From DASSUW01 sp036257565 (GTDB lineage: Bacteria > Actinomycetota > Thermoleophilia > Solirubrobacterales > Solirubrobacteraceae): DNA of 62,340 bases. The notes below the pieces were generated by a model. That model searched no databases and had not been told where the DNA came from. It saw only the letters and a list, made by a program, of their open reading frames with translations. A program made the translations under genes and the position numbers. The DNA lies in NCBI GenBank assembly GCA_036257565.1, contig DATAFH010000064.1, forward strand, positions 1 to 62,340, written 5' to 3'. Shown piece after piece: positions 8,978 to 17,456 of the stretch; positions within the stretch are counted from its first letter, which is position 1, and the number at the start of each line of letters is the position of its first letter.

Positions 8978-9810
8978 GCCATGCTCCTCTCCAGCCGCTG
9001 CAGCTGCGTGTCGAGGTCGGGGAGCTCGACGCCCAGCGTCGCCGCGGTCGCCGTCGCGTCGAGCCGCGTGTCGTACGGCACCGGCCACGGTTGCGCGGGC
9101 GGGGGCCCGAAGTCGAGCAGCTCAGCGTCGAGCCCGAACGCCTCGACGGTCCGCAGCGCCAGCGTGCGGCGGTCGACCGACTCGCCGCCGCAGCAGTGGA
9201 ACACCCCGGTGTGGCCGCCCTCTCCGATGCGGCGGATCAGCTCCCCGGCGTCGGGGGCGAGCGTCGGCGTCGCGACGCCGTTGATCGACGGCCCCTCCCA
9301 GACCGTGAACCGCTCGCCCGCCCGCAGCGTCCGCACGATCGCGGCGACGAAGTAGCCGAAGCCGGCGTCCTGCGAGCGCGGCGCGCCGTGGGAGCCCTGC
9401 ACCGCGGAGATGCGCGCCACCGCGCCTCCGCGCGCGAGCACGACCAGCTCGCTGGCGGCCTTGAGCATGCCGTACAGGTTGATCGGGTTCGGCGGCTCGT
9501 CCTCGCTCGCGGGCCCCTGCGTGCCGTCGAACACCCAGTCGGTCGAGACCAGGATCACCAGCGCGTCGCGGGCGGCGTCGACGATGTTGCGCGTGGCCCC
9601 GACGTAGGCCGCCCAGCCCTCGCGCTCCAACCGCGCGAAGTCGTTGAGGATCGCCGCGTGCACGATCACGTCGGGCGCATACTCCCGGATGCTGCACCGC
9701 ACCGCGGCCGCGTCGGTGACGTCGACTTCGCGGTGCGACGGCGCCAGCACCTCGTCGAACTCGAGGTGTCGGCCGACGAAGCCGCTCCCGCCGCTGAGCC
9801 AGACCCTCAT
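8965..9810 (-). CDS. RmlD-like sugar-nucleotide/NAD(P)-dependent reductase
   Basis: 281 residues of the short-chain 'extended' Rossmann class, closest by eye to dTDP-4-dehydrorhamnose reductases. It has a GGSGFVG nucleotide loop at the N-terminus, the STDWVFDG strand, a Tyr-x-x-x-Lys pair (LYGMLKAASE) and a C-terminal helix region. The glycine motif and YxxxK suggest an active oxidoreductase. RmlD homologues normally make deoxysugars; one inside an inositol operon is unexpected, and its substrate may be an inositol-derived ketone or sugar (inference). Four-base overlap with iolG upstream, 13-base overlap with iolC downstream. Confidence 0.85.
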   Translation of the reverse strand: MRVWLSGGSGFVGRHLEFDEVLAPSHREVDVTDAAAVRCSIREYAPDVIVHAAILNDFARLEREGWAAYVGATRNIVDAARDALVILVSTDWVFDGTQGPASEDEPPNPINLYGMLKAASELVVLARGGAVARISAVQGSHGAPRSQDAGFGYFVAAIVRTLRAGERFTVWEGPSINGVATPTLAPDAGELIRRIGEGGHTGVFHCCGGESVDRRTLALRTVEAFGLDAELLDFGPPPAQPWPVPYDTRLDATATAATLGVELPDLDTQLQRLERSMACTT

Positions 9811-10817
9811 GCGACCTCCTCGACCCGCACTGGCCGCCCCTCGGTCAGCGAGCGCCAGGCTGCAAGCCCGATGACGAGCGGCGCCCGCGCGTCGGCCCCG
9901 GTCACCGGCGGCGCCGTGCCCGAGGCCACGGCGTCGACGAACGCCGCCCACTCGCGGACGTAGCTCGGGATGTAGCGCTCGAGGAAGAAGTAGGGGAGGG
10001 CCGACATCGACGTCCCGTTGGCCGTCCGGACGACCGCGGTGTGGGCGAGCGGGTTCTCGGACGCCGCCATGCCGCGCGAGCCGAACACCTCGACGCGCTG
10101 GTCGTAGCCGTAGACCGCCTGGCGGCTGTTGTCGATCGCCGTCAGGCAGCCCGACCCGTGCACGAGCGTCACGAGCGCGGTGTCGACGTCGCCGGCCTCG
10201 TCGAACGCGGGGTCGACGTGCACCGCCCCGCGCGCGTACACCTCCACCACCTCGCTGCCGGTGACGAAGCGCGCCATGTCGAAGTCGTGGATCGTCATGT
10301 CGAGGAAGATCCCGCCCGAGCCGCGGACGTAGTCCATCGGCGGCGGCGCCGGGTCGCGGCTCGAGATGCGTACGAGCTGGGGCTCGCCGACGTCGCCGCG
10401 CGCCACCGCCTCCTGCACGGCCTGGTGCGCGGGGTCGAAGCGGCGGTTGAAGCCGATCTGGAACGGCACCCCGCACTGAGCGACGACGCCCAGGGCGCGG
10501 TCGACCTCCGCAAGGTCGAGCGAGATCGGCTTCTCGCAGAAGATCGCCTTCCCCGCCCGCGCCGCCGCGACGATCAGGTCCGCGTGCGTCTCGGTGCTCG
10601 AGCAGATCGCGACCGCGTCGACGCTCGGGTCGGCGAGCAGCTCGTCGACGCCGTCGAAGGCGGGCGCCGCGACCGCGCGCGCGGCCGCGGGATCGGCGTC
10701 GTGCACCGCCGCGAGGGCGGCGCCGGGGATCTGCCGCGCCAGCAGGTCCGCGTGCATGCGACCGATCCGGCCGACGCCGATCACGCCCACGCCGACGGTC
10801 GAGGTCGCCGTCTTCAC
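9807..10817 (-). CDS. iolG: Inositol 2-dehydrogenase (Gfo/Idh/MocA)
   Basis: 336 residues from a GTG (10817-10815) that overlaps the preceding stop by four bases (GTGA). N-terminal Rossmann fold with GVGRIGRMHA, then CEKPISLD containing the cofactor-site Lys-Pro, GFNRRFDPAH, and the catalytic-site motif TIHDFDMARF typical of inositol dehydrogenases. It oxidises myo-inositol to 2-keto-myo-inositol with NAD+. The family match is clear; inositol specificity is supported by the company of iolB, iolC and iolD. Confidence 0.92.
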   Translation of the reverse strand: MKTATSTVGVGVIGVGRIGRMHADLLARQIPGAALAAVHDADPAAARAVAAPAFDGVDELLADPSVDAVAICSSTETHADLIVAAARAGKAIFCEKPISLDLAEVDRALGVVAQCGVPFQIGFNRRFDPAHQAVQEAVARGDVGEPQLVRISSRDPAPPPMDYVRGSGGIFLDMTIHDFDMARFVTGSEVVEVYARGAVHVDPAFDEAGDVDTALVTLVHGSGCLTAIDNSRQAVYGYDQRVEVFGSRGMAASENPLAHTAVVRTANGTSMSALPYFFLERYIPSYVREWAAFVDAVASGTAPPVTGADARAPLVIGLAAWRSLTEGRPVRVEEVA

Positions 10818-12013
10818 ACGTCCTCCCAGCGGCCGCTGCGCGCGGACTCGAGCAGCGCGTCCTGCACCCGCACGAACGCCAGCGCGTCGGCGAACCCCGG
10901 CTCGTGCGGCCGCCGCTCGGCCAGCGAGCGGCAGAACTCGTAGTCCTCGATCACCACGAGGTCCTCGAAGCCGATGCCGTTGGCGCTGCCGGGGACGAAG
11001 TTCCCGTGGTATGGGAAGCGGTCGCCGCCGAACACGGTCCGGTAGCCCGTGTGGAGCTCGTCGCCCGCGATGTAGACCTGCAGCTCGTTCATGCGCTCGA
11101 GGTTCCAGCTCAGCGCGCCGCGCGTCCCGTAGACGTCGAACGCCATCTGGCTCTCCGGTCCGACGATCGTGCGGCTCGCCTCGAACGTGCCGCGGGCGCC
11201 GGACGCGAACTCGCACAGCAGGCCCGCGTAGTCCTCGTTGGTGACGGGGCCGCGGGGATCCTCGGCGCGGCCGCGCCCGTAGTGCGTGCCCGCTGTGGAG
11301 ATCGGGCGCTCGGGGATGAACGTCGCCGTCGTGCCGACCACGCGCGTGATCGGCCCGAGCAGCATGTGCGCGAGGTCGACGGCGTGGCTGAGCAGGTCGG
11401 TGGACGCGCCGTGGCCGCCCTCGTCGACCCGGTAGCGCCACGACAGCGGGCCGAGCGGGTCGCTGCCGTACATCGAGAAGAAGCGCCCGCGGTAGTTCGT
11501 GATCTCGCCGAGCGCCCCGGCGGCGATCAGCTGCGCCGCGTAGCGCACGAGCGGCGCCCAGCGGTAGTTGTAGCCGACGCCCGTGATCAAGCCGGCCTCG
11601 CGCGCTGCGCGTTCGGCGCGCGCGGTCTGCTCCGGCGTGCCGCCCACCGGCTTCTCGCAGAAGATGTCCTTGCCCGCGGCGGCCGCCGCCTCGATCAGCT
11701 GGAGGTGGAGCATGTTCGGCGCGGTGATGAACACGACGTCGACGCCCGGATGCTCGACCACCCGCCGCCAGTCGGCGGCCGCCTCGCCGTACCCGAAGTC
11801 GTCGACCGCCTCCTCGAGCCGGGCCGGCAGCGTGTCGCTGCAGATCACCAGCTCGGTGTCGAACTCGCGGTCGGCGAACAGCATCGGGATCCGGCGCAGC
11901 GACCGGCTGTGGGCGTGCCCGAGCCACCCGAGCCCGATCAGGCCCACCCCGATCCGCGTCCGCGGCCGCGGCCCGCCGCCGAGCGCTTCGGCAGCGGGCG
12001 TGGCCTGCGTCAT
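10814..12013 (-). CDS. Gfo/Idh/MocA family oxidoreductase
   Basis: 399 residues. It has the Rossmann loop GLIGLGWLGHAHSRS, the ITAPNMLHLQLIEAA strand, the CEKPVGGT motif and GVGYNYRWAP. The substrate domain holds a DEGGHGASTDLLSHAVDLAH helix where catalytic residues normally sit. It is longer than iolG and belongs to a different subgroup often annotated simply as a dehydrogenase near sugar or inositol ABC transporters. A role oxidising an alternative inositol isomer or sugar is inferred. Both junctions, with the ABC ATPase upstream and iolG downstream, overlap by four bases. Confidence 0.88.
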   Translation of the reverse strand: MTQATPAAEALGGGPRPRTRIGVGLIGLGWLGHAHSRSLRRIPMLFADREFDTELVICSDTLPARLEEAVDDFGYGEAAADWRRVVEHPGVDVVFITAPNMLHLQLIEAAAAAGKDIFCEKPVGGTPEQTARAERAAREAGLITGVGYNYRWAPLVRYAAQLIAAGALGEITNYRGRFFSMYGSDPLGPLSWRYRVDEGGHGASTDLLSHAVDLAHMLLGPITRVVGTTATFIPERPISTAGTHYGRGRAEDPRGPVTNEDYAGLLCEFASGARGTFEASRTIVGPESQMAFDVYGTRGALSWNLERMNELQVYIAGDELHTGYRTVFGGDRFPYHGNFVPGSANGIGFEDLVVIEDYEFCRSLAERRPHEPGFADALAFVRVQDALLESARSGRWEDV

Positions 12014-12804
12014 GTGGTCACCCGCTCCAGCTCGTGCGTGAGCTGCTCGAGCTCGGCGCCGCCGGCCATCATCTTCACCAGCTCGTCGCGGCTGATGGCG
12101 CCCTTGTCCCACGCACCGAGCATCTTGCCGCGGTTGAGGACCACGAAGCGGTCGCCCACCGGGTAGGCGTGGTGCGGGTTGTGGGTGATGAAGATGACGC
12201 CCAGGCCGCGGTTGCGCGCCTGCACGATGTACCGGAGCACGACGCCCGACTGCTTGACCCCGAGCGCCGACGTCGGCTCGTCGAGGATCAGCATCTTGGC
12301 CCCGAAGTACACCGCGCGGGCGATCGCCACCGCCTGGCGCTCGCCGCCCGAGAGCGTGCCGACCATCTGGTCGGGATCGCGCACGTCGATGCCCATCTTG
12401 GCCATCTCCTCGCGCATCACCCGCTTGGCCTCGCGGATGTCGATCCGGCGCAGCGGACCGCTTCCCGTCATCGGCTCAGAGCCGAGGAAGAAGTTGCGCC
12501 AGATCGCCATCAGCGGCACCGTGGCCAGGTCCTGGAACACGGTCGCGATCCCGGCCTCCTTGGCGTCGCGCGGAGAGCTGAACCGCGTCGGCTCGCCCTC
12601 CACCAGCAGCTCGCCCTCGCTGTGCTCGTGCACGCCCGAGAGGATCTTGATGAAGGTCGACTTGCCCGCGCCGTTGTCGCCCAGCACGCAGGTCACCTGC
12701 CCGGCGTTGACGACCGTCGAGACGTCCTTGAGCGCGATCACGTTGCCGAAGTACTTGCTGATGTCGCGCACCTCCAGCAGCGGCGTGCCGTTCGTGGCGC
12801 TCAT
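12010..12804 (-). CDS. Sugar/inositol ABC transporter, ATP-binding protein
   Basis: 264 residues containing one nucleotide-binding domain: Walker A GDNGAGKST, Q-loop FQDLATVPLM, signature LSGGERQ, Walker B MLILDEPTSALG and the switch His in ITHNPHHA. It resembles a single half of the RbsA/MglA class rather than the fused double domain, as in many actinobacterial CUT2 systems, so it presumably works as a homodimer. It energises the permease and binding protein encoded just upstream. Four-base overlaps at both ends. Confidence 0.93.
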   Translation of the reverse strand: MSATNGTPLLEVRDISKYFGNVIALKDVSTVVNAGQVTCVLGDNGAGKSTFIKILSGVHEHSEGELLVEGEPTRFSSPRDAKEAGIATVFQDLATVPLMAIWRNFFLGSEPMTGSGPLRRIDIREAKRVMREEMAKMGIDVRDPDQMVGTLSGGERQAVAIARAVYFGAKMLILDEPTSALGVKQSGVVLRYIVQARNRGLGVIFITHNPHHAYPVGDRFVVLNRGKMLGAWDKGAISRDELVKMMAGGAELEQLTHELERVTT

Positions 12805-13862
12805 GACCGTGCTCCTTCCGCGCGCCGGCGGACGTAGGTGTTGACCAGCACCGCGGCGAACAGGATCACCCCGAGGAACAGGAACCGCCAGTCGGTGTTC
12901 CAGCCCGAGAACTGGATCCCGATGAACGTCATGCCGATGATCAGGGCGCCCATGGCGGCACCGATCGCCGAGCCGAAGCCGCCCGTGAGCAGGCACCCGC
13001 CGGCGACCGCGGCGATGATGTAGTTGAACTCCTCGCCGACGCCCTGGCCGGCCTGGATCGAGCCCAGGCGCAGCGCGATCATCGTGCCCACCAGCGCGGC
13101 CGCCATCGAGGTCAACATGAACAGGCCGATCTTCACGCGGCTGACCGGGACGCCGACGTTGCGGGCGGCGATCTTGTCGCCGCCCACGCCGAAGATCCAG
13201 TTCCCGACCCGCGTCCGGCTCAGCACCCAGGTCGCCAGCGCCGTGATCACGATCCACCAGACCACACTGATCCGGAAGTTGTGTGGCGCCCAGAAGTCGC
13301 TCGCGAAGATCTTCTGGGCGCTCTCGAAGCCGGCGGCGTCGCGGAGGCCCGCGACGCGCACCGTGTCGGTGATCGCCTTCGTCCCGCCGAGGTTGACGCC
13401 CTGCAGGATGAAGAAGGTCGCCAGCGTCACGATGAAGCTCGGCAGCCCGGTCCTGACCACCATGTAGCCGTTCATGAACCCGATCCCGGCGGCGAACACG
13501 AACGTCAGCAGGATCGCGAACCAGATGTTCATCCCCACCTCGGTGGCGAGGATGCCCATCAGGAGGCCGCAGCTGCCGGTCATCACGCCCGCCGACAGGT
13601 CGAACTCGCCGCCGATCATCAGCAGCGCGACCGCGACGGCCATGATGCCCAGCGTCGAGGCGACGTCGGTCCAGCGGGCGATGCCGCTGAGCGACGCGAA
13701 CCGATCGGCCGTGACGGCGAAGAAGATCAGGACGACGCCGGCTCCGATCATCGCGCCCAGCTCCGGACGCTGGAGGAGCTTGGTGAGGAAGGAGACCTTC
13801 GCCAGGCGCTCGTCGACCGCTGTGGGCGGAGGCTCCGACGTCGGCTGCAGTGTCGTGCTCAT
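12801..13862 (-). CDS. Sugar/inositol ABC transporter permease (CUT2/RbsC-like)
   Basis: 353 residues with about ten hydrophobic segments after a polar N-terminus of roughly 40 residues. The segments LMIGGEFDLSAGVMTG and GLPSFIVTLATFFILQGV are characteristic of BPD_transp_2 (RbsC/XylH) permeases. It forms the membrane channel for the substrate delivered by the lipoprotein upstream. Translationally coupled by four-base overlaps to both neighbours. Confidence 0.93.
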   Translation of the reverse strand: MSTTLQPTSEPPPTAVDERLAKVSFLTKLLQRPELGAMIGAGVVLIFFAVTADRFASLSGIARWTDVASTLGIMAVAVALLMIGGEFDLSAGVMTGSCGLLMGILATEVGMNIWFAILLTFVFAAGIGFMNGYMVVRTGLPSFIVTLATFFILQGVNLGGTKAITDTVRVAGLRDAAGFESAQKIFASDFWAPHNFRISVVWWIVITALATWVLSRTRVGNWIFGVGGDKIAARNVGVPVSRVKIGLFMLTSMAAALVGTMIALRLGSIQAGQGVGEEFNYIIAAVAGGCLLTGGFGSAIGAAMGALIIGMTFIGIQFSGWNTDWRFLFLGVILFAAVLVNTYVRRRAEGARS

Positions 13863-14842
13863 CGCGTGCCGGCCTCCGCCAGCTTCTCGATCTCAGCGGC
13901 GTTGTCCTTGGTCACGAAGCCGGGACCCGTGAGCACGGCACGGCCGCCGCCGACCGTGTTGAGGTTGGTCTTGTCGAGCATGAGGAAGACGACCGGCAGG
14001 TAGCCCTGGAGGTACTGCTGCTGGTCGACGGCGAACAGGATCTCGTCGTCCTGGATCGCCTTGATGACGTCACCGGAGAGGTCGAACGTCCCCACCTTGG
14101 CCTCCGAGCCGGCGCCCGCGACCGCGTCGCGCGCAGCGATCGCGATGTCCGGGTTGAGCGACAGCACGCCGTCGATCGAGGTGTCGGCCTCGAGCTTGGA
14201 CTGGATCTCCGTGAGCGTCGTCGAGACGTCGGAGATGCCGGCCACCTGCAGGTTCTCGACCTCGCCGCCGAAGCCCTTCTTGGCGCCCTCGCAGCGCTGG
14301 TTGAGGCCGACGTTCCCCTGCTCGTGGATGATGCAGATGATCTTGCTGGCGCCGGCCTCCTTGAGCTTGGCGCCCGCCCCCTCGCCGGCGATCGTCTCCG
14401 TCTGGCCGACGTGCGTGGTCGCGCCGAGCGACGCCGACTCCTCGGCCCCGGAGTTCAGCGTGATGACGGGGATGCCCGCGTCGATGGCGGTCTTGACCGA
14501 GTCGCGGATCGCGTCCGGGTCCGGCGCGGACACGGCGATCCCGTCGACCTCCTCGGTGACGGCCGAGTCGATCAGCTGGGCCTGCTCCTGGGGGTCGTTG
14601 TTGGACTCGGAGTACTTGACCGTCACCCCGAGGTCCTTGCCGGCCTGCTCGGCGCCCTTCTTGGCCACCGCCCAGAACGAGTCGCCTTCGCCGTGCGTGA
14701 TGACCGCGATCGTTATGTCCTTGCTCTGCGTCAGATCGACGGAGTCGTTGCCCTCGCCGCCGCCGTCGTCGTCACCACCGCAGCCGGCGAACACGAACGC
14801 GCCGACCACCAGCATCAGGAACACCAACGCAAGTCGCTTCAT
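13859..14842 (-). CDS. Sugar/inositol-binding lipoprotein of ABC transporter
   Basis: 327 residues with an N-terminal lipoprotein signal ending F-A-G-C (Cys near residue 21) and a following acidic, glycine-rich linker. The remainder is a periplasmic-binding-protein type-1 fold of the RbsB/Peripla_BP_4 class (ITIAVITHGEGDSFWAVAKK, VDGIAVSAPDPDAI, GIPVITLNSG). It should capture the substrate outside the membrane for the permease and ATPase. The iol context favours inositol, or a related cyclitol, as ligand, which is inference. Four-base overlaps with iolE and the permease. Confidence 0.93.
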   Translation of the reverse strand: MKRLALVFLMLVVGAFVFAGCGGDDDGGGEGNDSVDLTQSKDITIAVITHGEGDSFWAVAKKGAEQAGKDLGVTVKYSESNNDPQEQAQLIDSAVTEEVDGIAVSAPDPDAIRDSVKTAIDAGIPVITLNSGAEESASLGATTHVGQTETIAGEGAGAKLKEAGASKIICIIHEQGNVGLNQRCEGAKKGFGGEVENLQVAGISDVSTTLTEIQSKLEADTSIDGVLSLNPDIAIAARDAVAGAGSEAKVGTFDLSGDVIKAIQDDEILFAVDQQQYLQGYLPVVFLMLDKTNLNTVGGGRAVLTGPGFVTKDNAAEIEKLAEAGTR

Positions 14843-15753
14843 GACTCAGCAACCCTCTCTCTCCGCGTGGGAGCCAGCGAATGCAGGTACTCGATGCTCT
14901 CGCGAACGTCGAGGACCGGTCCGCCTCCCACCGGCGGCTCCTGCCCGGTGATGGCGGTGTCTTGCTCGAGCACGAGCCAGCGCTCGTACCCGGTGCTCTC
15001 CAGCTGCTCGAAGACCTCGTCGATGCGGGCGTCGCCGCGGCCCAGCGGGCGGAAGAGCCCTTGCGGTGTGGCCTGGACCAGCGACAGCTCCCCGTTGCGG
15101 AGGCGAGCGGCCAGGCCTGCGTTGACGTCCTTCAGGTGCGCGTGCACGATGCGCTCGCCGTGGCGGCGGACGAAGGCGACCGGGTCGGCGCCGCCGATGA
15201 GGAGGTGGCCGGTGTCGAAGCAGACGCCGACCTCGGTGGTGGCGAGCGCGCGCTCGATCTCGGCCGCGCTCTCCACCTGGGTGCCCGCGTGGGGATGCAG
15301 CGCCAGCGTGAGGCCGTGCTGCTCGACGCGCCGCTCGGCCTCGGCCAGGTTGCGGGCGAGGTTCGCCCAGGCCTCGTCGTCGAGCGGTCGGGGAGCCGAC
15401 CAGTCGTCGTCGGCCACGAGCGCGGCGTTGAAGACCTCGGCGCCGGCGGCGGCCAGGACGGCCGCGCTGCGCTCGGCCGGCGCCGGGTCGAAGGTGGGGT
15501 GGTGGAGGACGAGCGGGACGAAGCCGCCGACGAGCCTGAGGCCGTGGGCGTCGAGGTGCTCGCGGATCGCATCCGGTTCGTAGGGGAGGTAGCCGATCGG
15601 CCCGAGCTCGGTGGCCGTCAGGCCGAGCGAGGCCATCTCGGCAAAGACCCGGTCGGGCGCCAGCATGCGACCCCAGCCCGGGACCTCGCACACGCCCCAG
15701 GAGATGGGCGCGCCCGCCAGCCGGCTCGTGATGTCGTTCTCCCCCATAGCCAT
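14839..15753 (-). CDS. iolE: Inosose dehydratase-like TIM-barrel protein
   Basis: 304 residues of the xylose-isomerase-like (AP endonuclease 2) TIM barrel. It opens with APISWGVCEVPGWG and has TELGPIGYLP, LALHPHAGTQVES, VCFDTGHLLIGG and VHAHLKDVN, whose His, Glu and Asp side chains form the usual metal site. IolE removes water from 2-keto-myo-inositol. Two starts are possible, 15753 and 15747; neither has a Shine-Dalgarno, and the 14-bp palindrome at 15753-15766 includes the first base of the upstream ATG. This is the first gene of the ten-gene operon. The exact dehydratase function rests partly on context. Confidence 0.85.
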   Translation of the reverse strand: MAMGENDITSRLAGAPISWGVCEVPGWGRMLAPDRVFAEMASLGLTATELGPIGYLPYEPDAIREHLDAHGLRLVGGFVPLVLHHPTFDPAPAERSAAVLAAAGAEVFNAALVADDDWSAPRPLDDEAWANLARNLAEAERRVEQHGLTLALHPHAGTQVESAAEIERALATTEVGVCFDTGHLLIGGADPVAFVRRHGERIVHAHLKDVNAGLAARLRNGELSLVQATPQGLFRPLGRGDARIDEVFEQLESTGYERWLVLEQDTAITGQEPPVGGGPVLDVRESIEYLHSLAPTRRERVAES

Positions 15754-15766
15754 TAGAGCGCTCTAA
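15753..15766. promoter_or_regulatory. Operator 1, perfect 14-bp palindrome TTAGAGCGCTCTAA
   Basis: A perfect inverted repeat that touches the first base of the iolE start codon. An identical copy lies at 15870-15883, beside the divergent LacI-family gene. LacI regulators bind such centre-symmetric AT-flanked CG-centred palindromes, so autoregulation and control of the iol operon are inferred. Centre-to-centre distance to operator 2 is 117 bp, about 11 helical turns, which would permit looping. Confidence 0.85.
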
Positions 15767-15869
15767 CCGCAACCACCAAGAACAGCGATACCGGCCGCCG
15801 AGAACGGCGGATCGCGGACTCCTCTCCTCGAACCCCTCTCCTGCTGAGCGCTTGCATCGAAGCGTACGA

Positions 15870-15883
15870 TTAGAGCGCTCTAA
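15870..15883. promoter_or_regulatory. Operator 2, perfect 14-bp palindrome TTAGAGCGCTCTAA
   Basis: Identical to operator 1 and ending 17 bp before the ATG of the LacI-family gene at 15901. Binding here would block transcription of the regulator gene itself. A weak GGAG at 15885-15888 follows it. I see no convincing -35/-10 pair in the 103 bp between the two operators, though TACGAT at 15865-15870 abuts this site. Confidence 0.85.
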
Positions 15884-15900
15884 CCGGAGTCTGTCACCAG

Positions 15901-16914
15901 ATGCCCCGCAATGTCAACCCCACGCACCCGACGATGGAGGACGTCGCGCGGGAGGCAGGGGTGTCGCGGGCGCTGGTGTCGCTCGTCATGCGCGAGAGCC
16001 CGAAGGTCAGCGACGAGCGGCGGGGGCGGGTGCTCGACGCGGCGGCACGGCTCGGCTACCGCCCGAACGCCAACGCGCGCAGCCTCGCCAGCCGGCGCAC
16101 GCGCACGATCGGCGTGCTGCTCAACGATCTGCACAACCCATTCTTCGCGGAGATCGCCGACGGGATCGAGGACGTCGCGTCGCGGCTCGGCTATCGGCTG
16201 CTGCTGAGCACTGGCGGCCGGCGGCCGGCGCGGGAGCGGGCGATGCTCGACGCGCTGCTCGAGTACCGGACCGACGGGCTTATTCTCGTGAGCCCGCGCA
16301 TGGAGACGCCCGCGATCCTCGCGGCCGCGCGCTCGGCGCCTGTGGTGGTCACCGGCCGCCTGCTGCGCAGCGATGCGGTCGACTGCGTGGAGACCGACGA
16401 GGCGCTCGGCGCGCGGCTCGCGGTGCGGCACCTCGTCGAGCTGGGCCACGAGAAGATCACCCACATCGACGGCGGGCGGGGCGCGGGCGCGGGGCCGCGG
16501 CGGGCGGGCTACCTGCGCGCCATGCGCGAGGTGGGCCTCGAGCGCCAGGCTCGGGTGATCCCGGGTGAGTTCACCGAGACCGCCGGGGTGCACGCCGCCG
16601 AGCGGCTGCTCGGGGCCGGCGAGCTGCCGACCGCGATCTTCGCGGCCAACGACCTGATGGGGGCGGGCGTGCTCGACCGGCTCGAGGACGACGGCGTCCG
16701 CGTGCCGCACGACGTCTCGATCGTGGGGTTCGACAACACGTTCCTCGCCGCCCTGCACCACATCTCCCTGACGACGATCAACCAGCCGCGCCGGGAGATG
16801 GGCCGGCTCGCGCTCGAGCTGCTGCTCGAGCGGCTGGGGGGTCGTCGCGCCGCCGTCCAGCGTCTCACCGAGCCGACGCTGGTCGTCCGCGGCACCACGG
16901 GGCCGCCGCGATGA
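15901..16914 (+). CDS. LacI-family transcriptional regulator of the iol operon
   Basis: 337 residues. An N-terminal helix-turn-helix (about 12-60: EDVAREAGVSRALVSLVMRE) is followed by the hinge (SLASRRTRTIGVLLND) and a ligand-binding core with a clear LacI/PurR pattern (IFAANDLMGAGVLDRL, PHDVSIVGFDN, TTINQPRREMGRLA). The recognition helix reads SRALVSLVM rather than the common SxxTVSRVL, suggesting a distinct operator, consistent with the two palindromes found here. It is divergent from iolE. The inducer is unknown, perhaps an inositol intermediate. Its stop overlaps the next gene's ATG by four bases. Confidence 0.93.
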   Translation: MPRNVNPTHPTMEDVAREAGVSRALVSLVMRESPKVSDERRGRVLDAAARLGYRPNANARSLASRRTRTIGVLLNDLHNPFFAEIADGIEDVASRLGYRLLLSTGGRRPARERAMLDALLEYRTDGLILVSPRMETPAILAAARSAPVVVTGRLLRSDAVDCVETDEALGARLAVRHLVELGHEKITHIDGGRGAGAGPRRAGYLRAMREVGLERQARVIPGEFTETAGVHAAERLLGAGELPTAIFAANDLMGAGVLDRLEDDGVRVPHDVSIVGFDNTFLAALHHISLTTINQPRREMGRLALELLLERLGGRRAAVQRLTEPTLVVRGTTGPPR

Positions 16915-17447
16915 GGGTCCTCGCGGGGGTCGCCGCGGCCTTGGTGCTCGCGCCTTCCGTGGCGACCGCGCCGCCCCCGCCGGTCACCATCCTGCCGATC
17001 GTCGTGAGCCATCCGACCGGCCCGCCGGACCGCGCGCACGGGTTCGTGGCCGGCGACGGGCTTGTAGTGACGGTCGCGCATGTCCTCGGTGGGCGGGTGG
17101 TGGTGGGCGGCCGCCAGGCCCGCGTGGCCCACGTGGATCGCCGCCTCGATCTCGCGGTGTTGCGCGTTCCCGATGTCACCGGCGAGCCGCGGTTCGCCGA
17201 CGGCGCGGACGGAACCACGGTTCTCGGCCACTCGGCGCCGGTCGTGCGCCGTGTCCGCGCCCGCGTCGACGGCGGGGCCGCACGGCCTGCGCTCGAGCTC
17301 CGCGCCGAGATCGGGCCCGGCGACTCGGGCGCACCGGTCCTCACCTCCACCGGCCGGGTCGCGGGCGTCGTCTTCGCCCGCTCGAGCACGCGGCCGTCCA
17401 CGGCCTACGCGGTCGACGCGGCGGGCGTCGCCGAGCTGCTCCGCTAG
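16911..17447 (+). CDS. Secreted trypsin-like serine protease
   Basis: 178 residues with an N-terminal signal peptide (about 1-20, ending near ATA). A complete chymotrypsin-fold triad is visible: His57 in TVAHVLGG, Asp80 in RRLDLAVLRV and Ser139 in GPGDSGAPV. It is short for a secreted trypsin-like enzyme (no PDZ domain), near the minimal length. Substrate is unknown. It is coupled by ATGA to the LacI regulator, a functionally odd pairing that may be only positional. Confidence 0.87.
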   Translation: MRVLAGVAAALVLAPSVATAPPPPVTILPIVVSHPTGPPDRAHGFVAGDGLVVTVAHVLGGRVVVGGRQARVAHVDRRLDLAVLRVPDVTGEPRFADGADGTTVLGHSAPVVRRVRARVDGGAARPALELRAEIGPGDSGAPVLTSTGRVAGVVFARSSTRPSTAYAVDAAGVAELLR

Positions 17448-17456
17448 ACATCAGGC

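Noticed and set aside
13024..13467. Plus-strand frames opposite the ABC permease and SBP genes
   Set aside because: They read as Thr/Pro/Ser-rich noise and lie antisense to genes with clear membrane and binding-protein signatures.
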